A DNA stretch of 64,000 nt from Massilia sp. ZL223. Its GTDB lineage: Bacteria > Pseudomonadota > Gammaproteobacteria > Burkholderiales > Burkholderiaceae_D. Location of the stretch: assembly GCF_018119395.1 (NCBI RefSeq), contig NZ_JAGPWD010000007.1, positions 1 to 64,000 of the forward strand, given 5' to 3'. The number at the start of each line of letters is the position of its first letter. Positions within the stretch are counted from its first letter, which is position 1. Of the stretch, positions 26,303-35,309 are shown piece by piece. The notes beneath the pieces were generated by a model that did no database searches, was not told the DNA's origin, and saw nothing but the letters and a program-made list of their open reading frames with translations. A program made the position numbers and the translations under genes.

Positions 26303-26407
26303 GGTTCCGGCCTTCGCCGGAACGACGTGCTGGTCGAAGTGGCAAGCTCTAAGACCGTCGTCCCGGCGAAGGCCGGAACAATGCCACTGGCATTGTTCCG
26401 CCCAAGT
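26303..26407. repeat. Intergenic palindromic repeats, copy pair 2
   Basis: Two palindromes in opposite orientation, TTCCGGCCTTCGCCGGAA (26305) and CCCGGCGAAGGCCGG (26362), lie between rph and rdgB. The second is followed by a second short palindrome, AATGCCACTGGCATT (26380), and CCGCCCAAGTT. The same composite of about 50 bp recurs at 38441-38492. Nothing else is seen in this gap. Confidence 0.85.
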
Positions 26408-26488
26408 TCGCAGCGCAGCCACCAGAGCAAGCACTAGCTCAAAGCAGTAAAATATCCCCCCTCCGCAGAACCCACTCCCACACACACC

Positions 26489-27073
26489 ATGACCCAACGC
26501 CTGATCCTCGCCTCCAACAACGCCGGCAAGCTGAAGGAATTCGCCCAGCTCCTCGAACCCATCGGTTTCGAACTGCACCCGCAAGGCGAATTCAATGTCC
26601 CGGAAGCGGAAGAGCCGTTCGGCACCTTCGTCGAAAACGCGCTGGCCAAAGCCCGTCACGCCGCGCGCCTGACCGGCCTGCCGGCGCTGGCCGACGATTC
26701 GGGCGTGTGCGTGAACGCCCTGGGCGGCGCACCGGGCGTCTATTCGGCGCGCTATGCGGGCGAACCGAAATCCGACGCCCGCAACAATGAGAAGCTGGTG
26801 GCCGACCTGGCCCTTCAGGCCGACAAGTCGGCCTATTACTACTGCGTGCTGGTCTACGTGCGCCACGCGGACGACCCGCAGCCGGTGATCGCCGACGGCC
26901 GCTGGAACGGGGAAATCATCGACCAGCCGCGCGGCGCCAACGGCTTCGGCTACGATCCGCACTTCCTGATCCCGTCGCTTGGACAAACCACCGCCGAACT
27001 GGACCCGGCCCGGAAAAACGCCATGTCGCACCGCGGCCAGGCCCTGCGTGCGCTCGTCGAGAAACTGAAATGA
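26489..27073 (+). CDS. rdgB: XTP/dITP diphosphatase (RdgB/Ham1)
   Basis: This 194-residue house-cleaning enzyme hydrolyses non-canonical purine triphosphates (dITP, XTP) to monophosphates. It has ILASNNAGKLKEFAQLLEP (about 5-23), the catalytic ALADDSGVCVNALGGAPGVY (about 69-88) and the C-terminal NGFGYDPHFLIPSLG, then MSHRGQALRAL. Its TGA overlaps the hemW ATG (ATGA), so the two are translationally coupled. Confidence 0.96.
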   Translation: MTQRLILASNNAGKLKEFAQLLEPIGFELHPQGEFNVPEAEEPFGTFVENALAKARHAARLTGLPALADDSGVCVNALGGAPGVYSARYAGEPKSDARNNEKLVADLALQADKSAYYYCVLVYVRHADDPQPVIADGRWNGEIIDQPRGANGFGYDPHFLIPSLGQTTAELDPARKNAMSHRGQALRALVEKLK

Positions 27074-28305
27074 TCCCCATTAAAGTCGCTGGCCCAGCGC
27101 CGAGCGAGCCCCGTAATCCCGCCACCGCCGCGCTGCAATACCTGCAGCCGGGCGCGCTGAACATGACCGCGCTGCCGCCGCTGTCGCTCTACATCCACTG
27201 GCCCTGGTGCGTGCGCAAGTGCCCCTACTGCGATTTCAATTCGCACGAGGCCAAGGGCGAGGTGCCCGAGCAGGAATACCTGGACGCCGTGCGCCTGGAC
27301 CTGGAGCAGTCGCTGCCCCTGATCTGGGGCCGCAAGATCCACACGGTGTTCATCGGCGGCGGTACGCCCAGCCTGATGTCGGCGCAAGCCCTGGACCAGC
27401 TGCTGGCCATGGTGCGCACCCTGCTGCCGCTGGAGCTCGACGCCGAGATCACGATGGAAGCCAATCCCGGCACCTTCGAATCCGAGCGCTTCAAGGCCTA
27501 TCGCAGCAGCGGCGTCAACCGCCTGTCGATCGGCATCCAGAGCTTCAACCCGGCCCACCTCAAGGCACTGGGCCGCATCCACGACGGCGACGAGGCTCTC
27601 CGCGCGGTCGAGATCGCGAAATCCACCTTCGACAATTTCAACCTCGACCTGATGTACGCGCTGCCCTCGCAGTCGCTGGACGAAGCCCGCCACGACCTGG
27701 AGACCGCGCTGTCCTTCGAGCCGCCGCACCTGTCGCTGTACCACCTGACGATGGAACCGAACACCGTGTTCGCCAAGTATCCGCCGCAGCTGCCGGACGA
27801 CGACACCAGCGCCGACATGCAGGACATGATCGCGGAGGTGACCGCCGCAGCGGGTTACGAACACTACGAAGTATCGGCCTACGCACAGAAGGGCCGCCGC
27901 GCGCGCCACAACCTGAACTATTGGCAGTTCGGCGACTACCTCGGCATCGGCGCCGGTGCGCATTCGAAGATCTCCTTCCCGCACCGCATCCTGCGCCAGG
28001 CGCGCTTCAAGCAGCCGGCCTCCTTCATCGAGGCGGCCAGGCGCGGCAACCCGGTGCAGGAAGAGCGCGAGATCGGCCGCGCCGACATGGGTTTCGAATT
28101 CATGCTCAACGCGCTGCGCCTGGTCGACGGCTTCGATCCGAACCTGTTCGGCGAGCGCACCGGCATGAGCATCAGCACCATCGGCAAAGCCCTGAACGAG
28201 GCCGAGGCCAAGGGCCTGCTCTACCGCGACCACAAGCTGATCCGCCCGACCGAACTGGGCCAGCGCTTCCTGAACGACCTGCAGGAGATGTTCCTGGCCG
28301 AGTGA
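27070..28305 (+). CDS. hemW: Radical SAM heme chaperone HemW
   Basis: This 411-residue protein is a coproporphyrinogen-oxidase-like radical SAM enzyme now regarded as a heme chaperone. The cluster motif is CVRKCPYCDF (about 56-65), with the usual GGGTPSLM and the HemN C-terminal region (GAGAHSKISFPHRI, then FMLNALRLVDGF). The start at 27070 overlaps the rdgB stop; a 35-residue extension precedes the conserved core, so an internal start near MTALPPLSLYIHWPW is possible. It is convergent with the M28-like gene, only 4 bp away. Confidence 0.93.
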   Translation: MIPIKVAGPAPSEPRNPATAALQYLQPGALNMTALPPLSLYIHWPWCVRKCPYCDFNSHEAKGEVPEQEYLDAVRLDLEQSLPLIWGRKIHTVFIGGGTPSLMSAQALDQLLAMVRTLLPLELDAEITMEANPGTFESERFKAYRSSGVNRLSIGIQSFNPAHLKALGRIHDGDEALRAVEIAKSTFDNFNLDLMYALPSQSLDEARHDLETALSFEPPHLSLYHLTMEPNTVFAKYPPQLPDDDTSADMQDMIAEVTAAAGYEHYEVSAYAQKGRRARHNLNYWQFGDYLGIGAGAHSKISFPHRILRQARFKQPASFIEAARRGNPVQEEREIGRADMGFEFMLNALRLVDGFDPNLFGERTGMSISTIGKALNEAEAKGLLYRDHKLIRPTELGQRFLNDLQEMFLAE

Positions 28306-28309
28306 GCTG

Positions 28310-29059
28310 CTAGGTGCGTACCGCGCCGGCGAGCGCGGTGATGGTGCGCGCCAGGCCGCTGACCACGCGCGCCATGCCGTCCACGTCCACTTTCTCCGAA
28401 GTGCGATGGTAGGGGTAGTCCAGGAAGCCGGTCTCGGTGATCAACAGGGCAGGGGAGCCGGGACGCTCGCGGCTGCGATGGTCCGACAGGGTCACGCCCA
28501 TCACATGGGCCGGCGCCGCCAGGCCGTGATCCAGCGTTTCCGTCTGTTCCCTGAAGGCGTCCAGCGCCTGGCGCACCCGCGCCGACGCCTCCATGGTGCC
28601 GGCGAAGGCGATGAAGCTGCCTGCCTCCGGCAGCCCATCCGCACTCTCCACGGGCGCCTGATCGGCGAAGAATACGAAGCGGATCTCGGTGCCGCGGCTG
28701 GGCTGCATGGTCTTCAGGATGCGCGCCAGCTCCAGCACTGCCGCCGTGCCGCCGCCGCGGTCGCCGACGATGAAGACGCGTTCGGGCCGTGCGCCCGGCG
28801 CCAGGTTCGCAATCGACACTTCGATATCGCGCGCCTGGCGTACGCGCACAGGCGCGTAGCCGAAGCGCTTGAGCGTGGTCTCGATATAGCGTCCGGAAGC
28901 ATCAGGCGCCGTGGTGGACGTCGCTTCCACGTGGGCGCGCAGGCGCGCCGTCAGCGGCGGCGCGGCGGGGGCGGAATCGATTTCCGCCGTGATCAGCGCC
29001 AGCACGATGGCAAGCAGGATCGCAATCAGCTTCCAGTGTGTGTGCAAGAATTGTCGCAT
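28310..29059 (-). CDS. Membrane-anchored protein with degenerate M28-peptidase-like domain
   Basis: This protein of about 249 residues has an N-terminal transmembrane anchor (HWKLIAILLAIVLALITAE, about 8-26) and a periplasmic domain. The C-terminal part resembles M28 metallopeptidases (VTLSDHRS, PALLITETGFLDYPYHRTSE), keeping SDH and the last His. The usual early metal motif (GAHYDS) reads VGDRGGG, so the two-zinc site is incomplete. It is probably not an active peptidase. I start at 29059 (MRQFLHTHWK); starts at 29083 or 29140 are also open. Function unknown. Confidence 0.65.
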   Translation of the reverse strand: MRQFLHTHWKLIAILLAIVLALITAEIDSAPAAPPLTARLRAHVEATSTTAPDASGRYIETTLKRFGYAPVRVRQARDIEVSIANLAPGARPERVFIVGDRGGGTAAVLELARILKTMQPSRGTEIRFVFFADQAPVESADGLPEAGSFIAFAGTMEASARVRQALDAFREQTETLDHGLAAPAHVMGVTLSDHRSRERPGSPALLITETGFLDYPYHRTSEKVDVDGMARVVSGLARTITALAGAVRT

Positions 29060-29166
29060 GGCCGGCAAGCGCCCAAGGCGCATCAAGCGGTCGATGCGTC
29101 CAGTGTAGCCAAATCGTTCCCGGCCCGCGTCCGCGCGCAATCAATTCCGCGCTTCAACACGCCGGA

Positions 29167-29607
29167 TCAGCGCGCGCTCCCCGGCAGGCCGGCGAAATCC
29201 TCGGTGCGCGCCAGGCTGCGCAGCAGGTCGGCAAGCTCGGGGGGCGGGACGGTCAGCTTGCGCTGGCGCAGGTCGAACCAGCCGCCCAGCGAGGTCACGC
29301 GCGCGCGCAGCACGCCCTCGCGGTAAAAGGTGTTCCGCAGGTTCATGCGGCTGGCGTCCTCCGACAGCCCCGCCATCTCGAAGGTGACCGTGATCTCGTC
29401 GAGCAGGCGGCATTCGCGAAAGTACTCGATCTGGTCGCGCATCACCACCGGCCCCAGCTGCAGGCGCATGAACTCGCTCATCGGAAAGCCGTGCTCGGCG
29501 AAATACATCATGCGCACGTCGGCCGACTTGTCGAGGTAGGCGGTATTGCGCATGTGGGCATTGAAGTCCATGTCGCCCCATCCGGCGACCAGGGTTTTCT
29601 GGAACAT
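29167..29607 (-). CDS. Hotdog-fold thioesterase
   Basis: This 146-residue 4HBT-type protein carries the Asp-x-Asp-x3-His-x2-Asn pattern of this thioesterase family (GWGDMDFNAHMRNTAYLD, about 9-26). It probably hydrolyses an acyl-CoA; the chain preference cannot be read from sequence. I start at 29607, preceded by AAGGAG at good spacing, instead of 24 bp upstream. It is divergent from the GlxA-type regulator, whose target it could be. Confidence 0.85.
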   Translation of the reverse strand: MFQKTLVAGWGDMDFNAHMRNTAYLDKSADVRMMYFAEHGFPMSEFMRLQLGPVVMRDQIEYFRECRLLDEITVTFEMAGLSEDASRMNLRNTFYREGVLRARVTSLGGWFDLRQRKLTVPPPELADLLRSLARTEDFAGLPGSAR

Positions 29608-29700
29608 GGTGTTTCTCCTTATTCGAAGCAAGCGTCACTGTACAGCGGCGGGTGGCAATGAGAAACTGGCAGAATTGACTATATCGATACCGAATTTGCC

Positions 29701-30699
29701 ATGCGCATCGTCGTCCTCGCCCTGAATGCCGTATTTGACACCGGATTGGCCACGGTGCTCGATGCATTCCGCACTGCCGGCGAACTGGCCGGGCCGCACG
29801 CGCCCTTCGAACTCACGCTGGCCGGTGTGCGCGCCGAGGTGCGCAGCGCGCAGGGGCTGGGCGTGCCGGTGGTGCCGGTGGAGAGCTGCGGCGTGCCGGA
29901 CCTGGTGATCGTACCGGCGATCGGGTACAAGATGCCGGAGCCTTTGGCGCAAGCGCTGGCGAGCGAGGAAGTCCGCGACGCGGGCCTGGCGCTGCGGCGC
30001 TGGGCGGAGCAGGGCGTGCGCATCGCGGCGCCCTGCATCGGCGCCTTCGTGCTGGCGGAGACGGGGCTGCTGGACGGGCATGAGGCGACCTGCACCTGGT
30101 GGCTGACGCCGATGTTCCGCGAACGCCATCCGCATGTGGGTTTGGACGCGCGGCGCATGGTGGTGCAGTCGGGGCAGTTCGTCACCGCGGGCGCGGCGCT
30201 GGGGCACCTGGACCTGGCGCTGTGGTTGATCCGGCAGTCCAGTCCCGAGCTGGCGGCATTGGTAGCGCGCTACCTGATCGTCGATGCGCGGCCGAGCCAG
30301 AGTGCGTATGTGATCTCGGATCATCTGCTGCACCACGATCCGCTCGTTGCCGGCTTCGACCGGTGGGCACGGGAGCATCTGGCGAAGCGTTTCAGCCTGG
30401 AGGCGGCGGCGGGGGCGCTGGCGACCAGCAAGCGTACCCTAGCGCGAAGGATGGCGGATACCTTGGGGAAGACGCCTGTCGAGCATGTGCAGGATCTGCG
30501 GATCGAGCGGGCGGTGCATTTGCTCAGAACGAGCGATTCTTCGGTGGAGCGGATTGCGGAGCAGGTCGGGTATAAGGATGGGGTGACGCTGCGGTCCTTG
30601 TTGCGCAAGCGGCTGGGCAAGGGCGTACGCGAGTTGCGGAACCCAAGCTTCGCGCACACCACTGCAATAAAAAACGGGCCCGAAGGCCCGTTCCGATAA
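29701..30699 (+). CDS. GlxA-type AraC-family transcriptional regulator
   Basis: This 332-residue regulator has an N-terminal DJ-1/PfpI-like (glutamine-amidotransferase fold) domain (about 1-180; the cysteine elbow is AAPCIGAFVLAE) and a C-terminal AraC helix-turn-helix pair (about 215-315; FSLEAAAGALATSKRTLARR, then SSVERIAEQVGYKDGVTLRS). Members sense small metabolites and activate nearby genes. The last 15 residues (about AHTTAIKNGPEGPFR) are encoded by the terminator of the convergent efflux operon, so the tail is probably not part of the functional domain. Confidence 0.88.
   Translation: MRIVVLALNAVFDTGLATVLDAFRTAGELAGPHAPFELTLAGVRAEVRSAQGLGVPVVPVESCGVPDLVIVPAIGYKMPEPLAQALASEEVRDAGLALRRWAEQGVRIAAPCIGAFVLAETGLLDGHEATCTWWLTPMFRERHPHVGLDARRMVVQSGQFVTAGAALGHLDLALWLIRQSSPELAALVARYLIVDARPSQSAYVISDHLLHHDPLVAGFDRWAREHLAKRFSLEAAAGALATSKRTLARRMADTLGKTPVEHVQDLRIERAVHLLRTSDSSVERIAEQVGYKDGVTLRSLLRKRLGKGVRELRNPSFAHTTAIKNGPEGPFR
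30673..30692 (-). terminator. Terminator of the RND efflux operon, embedded in a CDS
   Basis: A perfect 8-bp stem (AACGGGCC and GGCCCGTT) with a TTCG loop on the minus strand is followed by TTTTTATT. It ends transcripts from the outer-membrane factor gene (stop at 30706) and lies inside the last codons of the convergent AraC-type gene. Confidence 0.9.
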
Positions 30700-30705
30700 A
30701 GTCGC

Positions 30706-32139
30706 TCAGCGCGCCGCGACCGGCGCCGCAGGCTCCGTCCATCCCCCGCCCAGCACGCGGTACAGGGTGACCTGATTCTGCAAACGCTGCAGGTTCGCCT
30801 GAATCGCCAGCTGCTGCGCCTGGAACAGCGAACGCTGCGCATCCAGCAGATCCAGGTAGCTCGCCGCCCCATTCCGGTAACGCAGGTCCGACAGGTTGAA
30901 GCGCTCGCTTTCCGCCTCGGCCACGGCACGCTGGGCGCGCAGCTGCTCGCTGAAGGTCGCCTGTCCCGCCAGCGCATCCGCCACTTCGCGGAAGGCCGTC
31001 TGGATCGAGCGCTCGTACTGGGCCACCGCGACATCGCGCTGCGCACGGGCAGAACCCAGCACCGCGGTGTTGCGGCCGTAGTCGAAGATCGGCAGGACCG
31101 CTTGCGGCGCAAAGGTCCAGCCATACGATCCGCTCTTGAACAGCCCCGACAGCTCGGTGCTGGCGCTGCCCACGCTGCCCGTCAGCGAAATGCGCGGGAA
31201 GAAGTTGGCGCGCGCCGCGCCGATGTTGGCATTGGCGGCGATCAGCTGCTGCTCGGCCGCGCGGATGTCCGGGCGGCTGGCCAGCAGGTCGGACGGCAGC
31301 CCGGCCGGCAGGTCCGGCAGCTCGGTCGCCGCGAGGGTGACCGCGCCCGGCTGCAGCTCAGGCAGCGGCTGGCCGACCAGCAGGGTCAGCAGGTTGATGT
31401 CCTGCGCGCGCTGGCGCTGGGCTTGCGCCAAGGTGGTGCGCGCGGTCTCGACCAGCGAGCGCGATTGCTGCAGCTCGAGGCGCGACACGACGCCGTTCTC
31501 GAAGCGCAGCTGGGTCAGCTTGTCCGACTCCTCGCGGGTCTGCACGGTGCGCTGGGCGAGGGACAGCAATTCCTCGTCCGCCAGCAGCTGCAGGTAGGCG
31601 TTGGCGACCGAAGCGACCAGGCTGATCTGCGTGGTCTTGCGCGCTTCCTCGGTGGCGAGGTACTGCGCCAGCGCCGCATCCGACAGGTTGCGCACGCGGC
31701 CGAACAGGTCGAGCTCGAAGCTGGAGACCGTGAAGCCGGCCTGGTAGACGCTGTTGATCGGTTCGTCTTCGCCGGTGGTCTGGCGCTGGCCTGTGATGGC
31801 GGCGCCCACCGTCGGCAGACGGTCCGCACGCTGGATGCGGTACTGCGAGCGCGCCTGCTCGATGTTGGCGATGGCGATGCGCAGGTCGCGGTTGTTGGCC
31901 AGCGACAGCTCGATCAGCTGGCGCAGGCGCGCGTCGGCGAAGAAGCGCTGCCATTCCATGTTGGCTGCCGCTTCCGTGGCGGCCGCGTTGGCCGGTGCGG
32001 TGGCCGCACGCGGCACGCCAGGGAAGCTGCCCGCCACCGGCGCCGCCGGACGCTCGTACTTGGGCGCCAGCGACATGCAGCCTGCCAGCGCCATAGCCAG
32101 CGCCAGCGGAGTCACGATGAGTTTGATGTGTTTGATCAT
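30706..32139 (-). CDS. Outer-membrane efflux lipoprotein (NodT/OprM type)
   Basis: This 477-residue outer-membrane factor forms the exit duct of a tripartite pump. A lipoprotein signal with lipobox LAGC is present (Cys about residue 21). The body contains the duplicated OEP domain with the long helices typical of TolC-like proteins (for example QARSQYRIQRADRLPTVGAA and ANIGAARANFFPRISLTGSV). Its ATG overlaps the stop of the RND permease gene (ATGA), so it is the third gene of the operon. A strong terminator follows. Confidence 0.93.
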   Translation of the reverse strand: MIKHIKLIVTPLALAMALAGCMSLAPKYERPAAPVAGSFPGVPRAATAPANAAATEAAANMEWQRFFADARLRQLIELSLANNRDLRIAIANIEQARSQYRIQRADRLPTVGAAITGQRQTTGEDEPINSVYQAGFTVSSFELDLFGRVRNLSDAALAQYLATEEARKTTQISLVASVANAYLQLLADEELLSLAQRTVQTREESDKLTQLRFENGVVSRLELQQSRSLVETARTTLAQAQRQRAQDINLLTLLVGQPLPELQPGAVTLAATELPDLPAGLPSDLLASRPDIRAAEQQLIAANANIGAARANFFPRISLTGSVGSASTELSGLFKSGSYGWTFAPQAVLPIFDYGRNTAVLGSARAQRDVAVAQYERSIQTAFREVADALAGQATFSEQLRAQRAVAEAESERFNLSDLRYRNGAASYLDLLDAQRSLFQAQQLAIQANLQRLQNQVTLYRVLGGGWTEPAAPVAAR

Positions 32140-35100
32140 ATTTTCTTGTCCACGACGACGGTTTCTTCTTCATGCGCGTACTTCTTGCGCTGGCGCTCGC
32201 TGCCCTTGAAGAACTTGCGGATCACGACGAAGAATACAGGAACGAAGAGCACGCCCAGGGTCGTCGCGGTGATCATGCCGCCCATGACGCCGGTACCGAT
32301 CGCACGCTGCGATGCCGAACCCGCGCCACCGGCGATCACCAGCGGCAGCACGCCCAGGATGAAAGCCAGCGAGGTCATGATGATCGGACGGAAGCGCAGG
32401 TGCGCCGCCTGGATCGCCGCTTCCATCGGCGACTTGCCCTGCGCCTGCAGGTCCTTCGCGAATTCGATGATCAGGACCGCGTTCTTCGCCGCCAGGCCGA
32501 TGATGGTCACCAGGCCGATCTTGAAGTACACGTCGTTCGGATAACCGCGCAGCATCGCCGCCAGGATCGCGCCGAGCACGCCCAGCGGCACCACCAGCAG
32601 CACCGAGACCGGAATCGACCAGCTCTCGTACAGCGCCGCCAGCGCCAGGAAGATCGCCAGCATCGAGAAGGCCATCAGGATGCCCATGGTCGAACCGGAC
32701 AGCTTCTCTTCACGCGACTGGCCAGTCCATTCGAAGGCGAAGCCGGACGGCAGCTGGCCCGCGAGGCGTTCCATCTCGGCCATCGCGTCGCCGGTCGAAT
32801 AGCCCGGCTTGGCGTCGCCCGCGATGCTCATCGCCGGATAGCCGTTGTAGCGGATGGTCTGCATCGGACCGGTGATCCAGCGCGTGGTGGCGAAGGACGA
32901 CAGCGGCACCGGCTGGCCCTGCACGTTCATCGCGTTCAGGCGCAGCAGGTCGTCCGGCTGCATGCGGGCGCTGGCCTCGGCCTGCACCACGACACGCTGC
33001 AGGCGGCCGGCGTTCGGGAAGTCGTTCACGTAGGCCGAGCCGAGCGAGGTCGAGATCGCGGTATTGATCGCATCGAAGGTCACGCCCAGGGCCTGCGCCT
33101 TGTCGCGGTCGATGTCGAGCATCACCTGCGGCGCGTCTTCCAGGCCTTCCGGACGCACGCCGGCCAGGATCTTGCTCTGCGCCGCCATGCCCAGCAGCTG
33201 GTTACGCGCCGCCAGCAGGGCGTTGTGGCCGTTGCCGCCGCGGTCCTGCAGGCGGAAGGTGAAGCCGGTGCCGCGGCCCAGTTCCGGGATCGGCGGCGGC
33301 GACAGCGCGAAGATGAAGGCGTCGCGCACGCCCGACAGCCCGCCCATGATGCGGCCGGCCAGCGCCTGCGCGCTCGAACCGTCGCCTTTGCGCTCGCTCC
33401 AGTCCTTGAGCGGAATGAAGGCCAGCGCCATGTTCTGGCCGGAGCCCGAGAACGAGAAGCCCAGCACGCTGACCATGTTCGCGACTTCCGGCTGCTTCAT
33501 GATGAAGGCTTCGGCCTGGCGCATCACCTCGCTGGTGCGCTCCTGGGTCGCGCCCGGCGGCAGCTGGATGTTGGCGATCACGTAGCCCTGGTCTTCGTTC
33601 GGCAGGAAGGAATTCGGCATGCGCGTGAACAGCAGGGCGACCACGCCGGTCACGACCACGAACACCAGCATCGCGCGGCCGGTGCCGCGCAGCAGGCGCG
33701 CGACCCAGCTCTCGTAGTTCTTGGCGGTGGCCGTGAACTTGCGGTTGAACCAGCCGAAGAAGCCTTTCTTCTCGTGGTGGTGGCCTGCTTCCACCGGCTT
33801 GAGCAGGTGGGCGCACAGCGCCGGGGTCAGGGTCAGCGCCAGGAAGGCCGAGAAGGCGATCGAGGACACCATGACGGCCGCGAACTGGCGGTAGATGTTG
33901 CCGACCGCGCCGCCGAAGAAGGCCAGCGGCACGAACACCGACATCAGCACCACGGTCACGCCGATGATCGCGCCGGAGATCTGGCCCATCGCCTTGCGGG
34001 TGGCCTGCAGCGGCGGCAAGCCTTCCTCGCTCATGATGCGCTCGACGTTCTCGACCACCACGATGGCGTCGTCGACCACGATACCGATCACCAGCACCAT
34101 GCCGAACATGGTCAGCACGTTGATCGAGAAGCCCAGCGCCAGCAGGGTAGCCAGGGAGCCGAGCAGGGCGACCGGCACCACGATGGTCGGGATCAGGGTG
34201 TAGCGGATGTTCTGCAGGAACAGGTACATCACCAGGAACACCAGCACGATCGCTTCGATCAGGGTATGCACCACCTGCTCGATCGAGATGTCGATGAACT
34301 TGGAGCTGTCGAACGGGATCGCGTACTTCATCCCGGCCGGGAAGAACTTCGACAGTTCTTCCATGCGCGCCTTGATCAGCTTCGCGGTTTCGAGCGCGTT
34401 GCCGGACGGCGCCAGCTGGATACCGATACCGGTCGACGGCTTGCCGTTCAGGCGCGCCGAGGTGGCGTAGCCCTGGCCGCCGATCTCGATGCGCGCCACG
34501 TCCTTCAGGCGCACGGTGGAACCGTCCGGATTCGCGCGCAGCACGATGTTGCCGAACTGTTCGACGGTCGAGAGCTGGCCGGTCACGACCACGGTCGCGT
34601 TGATTTCCTGGCCGGCGGCCAGCGGCAGTTCGCCGATGGTGCCCGAGGCCACCTGGGCGTTCTGGCTGCGGATCGCGTTGTTGACGTCGGCCGGGGACAG
34701 GCGGAAGCCCACCAGCTTGGCCGGGTCGATCCAGACGCGCATCGCGCGCTCGGTGCCGAACAGCTGGGCGGTACCGACGCCCTTGATGCGCTGCAGTTCA
34801 GGCAGCACGGTGCGCGAGGCGTAGTCGCCCAGCGCGATCGGGTCCCACTTCGGATCGTCCGACGACAGGATCGTGAACAGCAGGAAGTTCGCGCGCACCT
34901 TGTCGACGCGCACGCCCTGCTGGTTCACCGCCTGCGGCAGGCGCGGAGCCGCGCGCGACAGGCGGTTCTGCACGTCCACCTGGGCCAGGTCCGGGTTGGT
35001 GCCGGTTTCGAAGGTCAGGGTGATCGAGCCGCTGCCGTTGGCGGAGCTGCTCGATTCCATGTAGATCAGGCCCGGCGAGCCGTTCATCTCGCGTTCGATG

Positions 35101-35291
35101 ACGGAGATGACCGAGTCTTCCAGGGTCTGTGCGGAGGCGCCCGGGTAGGCGGCGTTGATCACGATCGATGGCGGAGCCACGTTCGGATACTGCGCGATCG
35201 GCAGCTGGGTGATCGAGACGCCGCCGATCACCATGATGAACAGCGCGATCACCCAGGCGAAAATAGGGCGGTCAATGAAAAAGCGTGCCAT
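32136..35291 (-). CDS. acrB: RND efflux permease (AcrB/MexB family, HAE1)
   Basis: This 1051-residue inner-membrane proton/drug antiporter starts MARFFIDRPIFAWVIALFIM and shows the HAE1 layout: two six-helix halves, each with a large periplasmic loop. The proton-relay aspartates of TM4 are present (VVDDAIVVVENVERIM, about 405-420), and TM10 has GLAAKNAVLIIEFAKD with the conserved Lys. Length equals E. coli AcrB (1049). It follows the periplasmic adaptor gene by 18 bp. Substrates are expected to be hydrophobic drugs, dyes and detergents. Confidence 0.96.
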   Translation of the reverse strand: MARFFIDRPIFAWVIALFIMVIGGVSITQLPIAQYPNVAPPSIVINAAYPGASAQTLEDSVISVIEREMNGSPGLIYMESSSSANGSGSITLTFETGTNPDLAQVDVQNRLSRAAPRLPQAVNQQGVRVDKVRANFLLFTILSSDDPKWDPIALGDYASRTVLPELQRIKGVGTAQLFGTERAMRVWIDPAKLVGFRLSPADVNNAIRSQNAQVASGTIGELPLAAGQEINATVVVTGQLSTVEQFGNIVLRANPDGSTVRLKDVARIEIGGQGYATSARLNGKPSTGIGIQLAPSGNALETAKLIKARMEELSKFFPAGMKYAIPFDSSKFIDISIEQVVHTLIEAIVLVFLVMYLFLQNIRYTLIPTIVVPVALLGSLATLLALGFSINVLTMFGMVLVIGIVVDDAIVVVENVERIMSEEGLPPLQATRKAMGQISGAIIGVTVVLMSVFVPLAFFGGAVGNIYRQFAAVMVSSIAFSAFLALTLTPALCAHLLKPVEAGHHHEKKGFFGWFNRKFTATAKNYESWVARLLRGTGRAMLVFVVVTGVVALLFTRMPNSFLPNEDQGYVIANIQLPPGATQERTSEVMRQAEAFIMKQPEVANMVSVLGFSFSGSGQNMALAFIPLKDWSERKGDGSSAQALAGRIMGGLSGVRDAFIFALSPPPIPELGRGTGFTFRLQDRGGNGHNALLAARNQLLGMAAQSKILAGVRPEGLEDAPQVMLDIDRDKAQALGVTFDAINTAISTSLGSAYVNDFPNAGRLQRVVVQAEASARMQPDDLLRLNAMNVQGQPVPLSSFATTRWITGPMQTIRYNGYPAMSIAGDAKPGYSTGDAMAEMERLAGQLPSGFAFEWTGQSREEKLSGSTMGILMAFSMLAIFLALAALYESWSIPVSVLLVVPLGVLGAILAAMLRGYPNDVYFKIGLVTIIGLAAKNAVLIIEFAKDLQAQGKSPMEAAIQAAHLRFRPIIMTSLAFILGVLPLVIAGGAGSASQRAIGTGVMGGMITATTLGVLFVPVFFVVIRKFFKGSERQRKKYAHEEETVVVDKKI

Positions 35292-35309
35292 TGGAGTTCC
35301 TGTTCTTGC

